Assembly (NCBI GenBank): GCA_019322735.1
Contig: JAHWIG010000013.1
Coordinates: forward strand, 1 to 16,325
DNA: 16,325 bases
Direction: 5' to 3'
Origin: Candidatus Woesearchaeota archaeon
GTDB taxonomy: Archaea; Nanobdellota; Nanobdellia; Woesearchaeales; BS150m-G63
The translations under genes and the position numbers were made by a program. Under the pieces are notes generated by a model. That model did no database searches, had not been told where the DNA came from, and worked only from the letters and a program-made list of their open reading frames with translations. Below, piece by piece: positions 13,866 through 16,325 of this stretch; the stretch's first letter is position 1; the number at the start of each line of letters is the position of its first letter.

Positions 13866-14942
13866 CTAAGCTTTTGAATAAGAATTCTTTTTGTTTTCTT
13901 CATGATATGCTTTCCATGAAATATAATTATTTATAACTTTTTCTAATGGTGGAACATCAAATAATTTTCTATTAATAAATTCATTTGCTGTGGCAGTATA
14001 CATCTGAGAAAATATTTCCTTTAAATCTGGGTCAAGTAATTCTGGTTTTGATTTGCATAATTTTTTCCAACCTTTTGTTTTCCTTTCCTTTGCTTGATCC
14101 TTTGCATCTTCAACATCTTTAGACCATTTTGAATTTGTATAAAATTGTCTAGCAACTTCTTTACTTACATTTTCTCCATTATATGTGAACCTACATTCAT
14201 CTAATGTTCCAAGCACATCTACAAGCATTAAGTTGCGATTATTATCATATGCAAGTTCAATCTTCCCATCTTCATTGACAAGATTTGCTTTTTTTGCTAT
14301 ATTGGTTATTAAATTATTTATTGTTAATAAAGTATCTTTAATGTCTGTAACTTCTGAATCTCTTAATCCTGCAATTGTTTGGGCTTCATCCCATGTTATG
14401 TATCTATCTTTAGATTCTAATTTTGTGCTAACATCAAATATTGGTTCAGATAATTTCTCTCCTGGTTGAGGATAATGATCTAATCCAAATTGTTGATATG
14501 TTGCATTTCCTTGTTCTAATCTGCGGAAGATACTTGCTCCAGATGGGAGGCTATTTCTATAAATTATTTCAAGTGGAATAAGAATGTTTTTTTTGTCTGG
14601 GGTAAAGTTGGAATAATTATAATTTCCTTCTTTATATCTTGGAAGAATAACACTTACTAATTTTACTTCCATAGTATTTGCTGGTTCTTTCAAATTAGTT
14701 ATGTTAGTTAATCTTTCATCTTTCCCTATCAATCCGAGATAGTGTGTTTTGATTCCTTGTTTTTCTGCTTGTTCGAAACAATATGCCCCCATTATAGCAA
14801 GAGCAGAGCCCTTATTTGGTATATGATCAGGCATCTCGCCCCAATCAAATATAGAATAACGATCAGAAAAAAGAAATTTACCTAGTCCAGGATAATCTGG
14901 ACTTGGCTTTTTCAATACTTTTAGATCTTTAACACTTCCCAT
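13866..14942 (-). CDS. purC: SAICAR synthetase (PurC) family protein
   Basis: A 358-residue ATP-dependent ligase homologue. In purine synthesis PurC joins aspartate to CAIR to make SAICAR. Visible family blocks are LFSDRYSIFDWGEMPDHIPNKG (24-45, matching DRxSxFD...IPxKG), PLEIIYRNSLPSGASIFRRL (123-142), FDVSTKLESKDRYIT (169-183) and LVDVLGTLDECRF (240-252, the substrate loop). It is longer than bacterial PurC (about 240 residues), with an added C-terminal helical part (about 275-358). No other purine gene is in the window. It sits 16 nt after the thioredoxin-fusion gene in the same direction, so they may be co-transcribed. The family call is good; that it makes SAICAR here is not shown. Confidence 0.8.
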   Translation of the reverse strand: MGSVKDLKVLKKPSPDYPGLGKFLFSDRYSIFDWGEMPDHIPNKGSALAIMGAYCFEQAEKQGIKTHYLGLIGKDERLTNITNLKEPANTMEVKLVSVILPRYKEGNYNYSNFTPDKKNILIPLEIIYRNSLPSGASIFRRLEQGNATYQQFGLDHYPQPGEKLSEPIFDVSTKLESKDRYITWDEAQTIAGLRDSEVTDIKDTLLTINNLITNIAKKANLVNEDGKIELAYDNNRNLMLVDVLGTLDECRFTYNGENVSKEVARQFYTNSKWSKDVEDAKDQAKERKTKGWKKLCKSKPELLDPDLKEIFSQMYTATANEFINRKLFDVPPLEKVINNYISWKAYHEENKKNSYSKA

Positions 14943-14958
14943 TTTATGGAAGCAGTTA

Positions 14959-16325
14959 TTAAATTAAAGAATGAATAACTGCTCTAAATTCTGCTTCCTC
15001 TGCAGCCAAGTTGTTTTCAGATTCATAACCATTACCAATTCGGTAATATTTGCAACCAAAGACAAAGACTGGTACATATCCATCTGGATTGTATTTTTGG
15101 AATAATTCAATCTCTTTTCTTGGAACAGATGCTTCTGTTTCAGATGTTAATTCATCATCCCCTGTATCCAGCTGCCAATGAGATATAGTTATTTTCCCTA
15201 AATCTGCATATTCTTGTGCAACATTATCAAATGTTTCCTTTACCCAGTTACAATGAGGGCACCAACTTGTTGAATACATCCTTACAATTGGTTTTCCATC
15301 TTCTTCACATAATTCATCATTTGTCTCTGAAAATGTGGTTATATCTGCAGTAACTTCTGGAAGTACTACTTTTTCAACGAATGTGTCTTCAACAACAACT
15401 TCTTCTTCAAGAAGTGTGAAATCTTCTACAGCTGCTGTAGTAGCAGGAGTTAAATCTGGATAATATATCTGTATATCTGCATTTTGAACCAATTGAGCCA
15501 TATATAATTGGGCTGCTGTTCTTTGTTTTTGTAAGAGAAGAGCTTTTCTTAAATCTTCTTTTATTCCATCAAGGCTTTGATTTTGCGCATCAAAGATGTC
15601 TTTGTTTGAATTATAAGCTAGTTCTATTTCTTCATCACTTATTTCTATATAGCCTAGTACTGTTGCATTTAATAGCTTAAAGCTAATCAGTTGTTTCTTG
15701 AAGTATCCCTTGATATCATCTAAAGTCAACCCAAGATTGCTTATTGTTGATTCAAAGCTTTCCATTGTGCTTCCAGCTTGTTCAATAGAGTTTTGAACGA
15801 AAGCATTAACTTCTTCTTCTGTTACTTGGATATTATTTTTTTCTGCTTCTGCTAGTACTAATTTTTCGGGAATTAATGTACTATTTAGGAAGAATTCCTT
15901 TGTTATTTGTTGTTTATATTCTTCTGGCAGACCACCAATTAAGAAAAAGAACGCATACTCTTTCTCAAGATCATTTACACTTATTTCATAGCCATTAACT
16001 ACTGCAGCAGCAGTTATGGTTGGTATAGTGGTTTTTGTCAATAAAAATATTGCAAGAATGATTATAACTATCCCTATTATGGAATATGCAATAGGAAACA
16101 AAGATGTTTTCCTTTTTTTTGTTGGTTGCCTTTTTGCTATAATCTTTGCTACAACCTTTTTTTTAACTAGTGCTTTCCTTATTCTTGATCGTTTAGCGAC
16201 AATTATTGGTTTTCTTGTCTTCTTTACTGGAATAACTACTGGTTCTTCTTCTACTTTTGGTTCAGGAGTTGGCTCAGATTCTAGTTCAGGTTCTTCTTTT
16301 TCAGGTGTTTCTTCTATAATAGGAT
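14959..16325 (-). CDS. Membrane-anchored SurA-like/thioredoxin fusion protein (5' end beyond window)
   Basis: The frame is open to the right edge, so the true start lies outside; an in-frame TTG at 16101 is not a good start because coherent sequence continues upstream. Visible order: a Glu/Pro-rich acidic stretch (16240-16323), a Lys/Arg-rich segment (about 16102-16230), a membrane helix (from 16098), a SurA-N-like helical chaperone domain (NGYEISVNDLEKEY onward, about 180 residues), an acidic linker and a C-terminal thioredoxin fold. The active site is SWCPHCNW (CPHC, as in DsbA) and the cis-proline region reads GYVPVFVFG. No parvulin peptidyl-prolyl isomerase domain is present between them. 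The topology puts both folded domains outside the cell, so a role in folding or thiol chemistry of exported proteins is likely. Confidence 0.8.
   Translation of the reverse strand, partial: PIIEETPEKEEPELESEPTPEPKVEEEPVVIPVKKTRKPIIVAKRSRIRKALVKKKVVAKIIAKRQPTKKRKTSLFPIAYSIIGIVIIILAIFLLTKTTIPTITAAAVVNGYEISVNDLEKEYAFFFLIGGLPEEYKQQITKEFFLNSTLIPEKLVLAEAEKNNIQVTEEEVNAFVQNSIEQAGSTMESFESTISNLGLTLDDIKGYFKKQLISFKLLNATVLGYIEISDEEIELAYNSNKDIFDAQNQSLDGIKEDLRKALLLQKQRTAAQLYMAQLVQNADIQIYYPDLTPATTAAVEDFTLLEEEVVVEDTFVEKVVLPEVTADITTFSETNDELCEEDGKPIVRMYSTSWCPHCNWVKETFDNVAQEYADLGKITISHWQLDTGDDELTSETEASVPRKEIELFQKYNPDGYVPVFVFGCKYYRIGNGYESENNLAAEEAEFRAVIHSLI

Noticed and set aside
16099..16101. TTG at 16101 as the start of the thioredoxin fusion gene
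   Set aside because: The frame continues upstream to the window edge with coherent basic and acidic, low-complexity coding sequence, and no ribosome site precedes the TTG.

Overview
The window looks like part of an archaeal chromosome, most likely from a small-genome DPANN lineage of the Pacearchaeota/Woesearchaeota kind. The evidence is an archaeal L10e ribosomal protein, a presenilin-type GxGD protease, type II methionine aminopeptidase, Ser/His-type signal peptidase and archaeal-type TATA promoters, on very AT-rich DNA with almost no spacers. The placement is inference from gene content; no 16S rRNA is present. I see no tRNA, rRNA, CRISPR array, insertion sequence or integrase.

Region 1 (1-5630) is translation-centred. 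A cut-off unknown gene lies at the left edge. On the minus strand argS is followed directly by an agmatinase/arginase-family ureohydrolase. Divergently, map (methionine aminopeptidase II) converges on hisS, and hisS is divergent from the L10e gene. Region 2 (5669-9494) holds an MscS channel, a convergent presenilin-like intramembrane protease, then trpS and dut as an operon and a two-helix membrane peptide. Region 3 (9486-11099, minus strand) holds a duplicated zinc-knuckle protein, a MESH1/SpoT-like HD hydrolase and a six-helix membrane protein whose start overlaps the HD gene's stop. Region 4 (11100-11399) is the only sizeable non-coding stretch; it has a strong minus-strand promoter and sequence able to form a pseudoknot. 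Region 5 (11400-16325) has a SpoIIM-like membrane protein, then a minus-strand run: a membrane-anchored SurA-like/thioredoxin fusion (cut by the right edge), a PurC homologue, an isoprenyl diphosphate synthase, a signal peptidase I and a small cysteine-rich anchored protein. The first and last two point to protein export and extracytoplasmic folding.

Transcription and translation signals are unusually readable. Nine genes have a TATA box centred 26-27 nt before the start codon, which implies leaderless mRNAs. Internal genes and two exceptions carry Shine-Dalgarno sequences, twice the exact GAGGTGA with a 6-nt spacer. This rule fixes three starts: trpS at 7738, the HD hydrolase at 10717 and the SpoIIM-like gene at 11400. 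It also picks out two strong promoters with no gene start at the expected distance (255-262 and 11311-11320), which may drive non-coding RNAs or long leaders.
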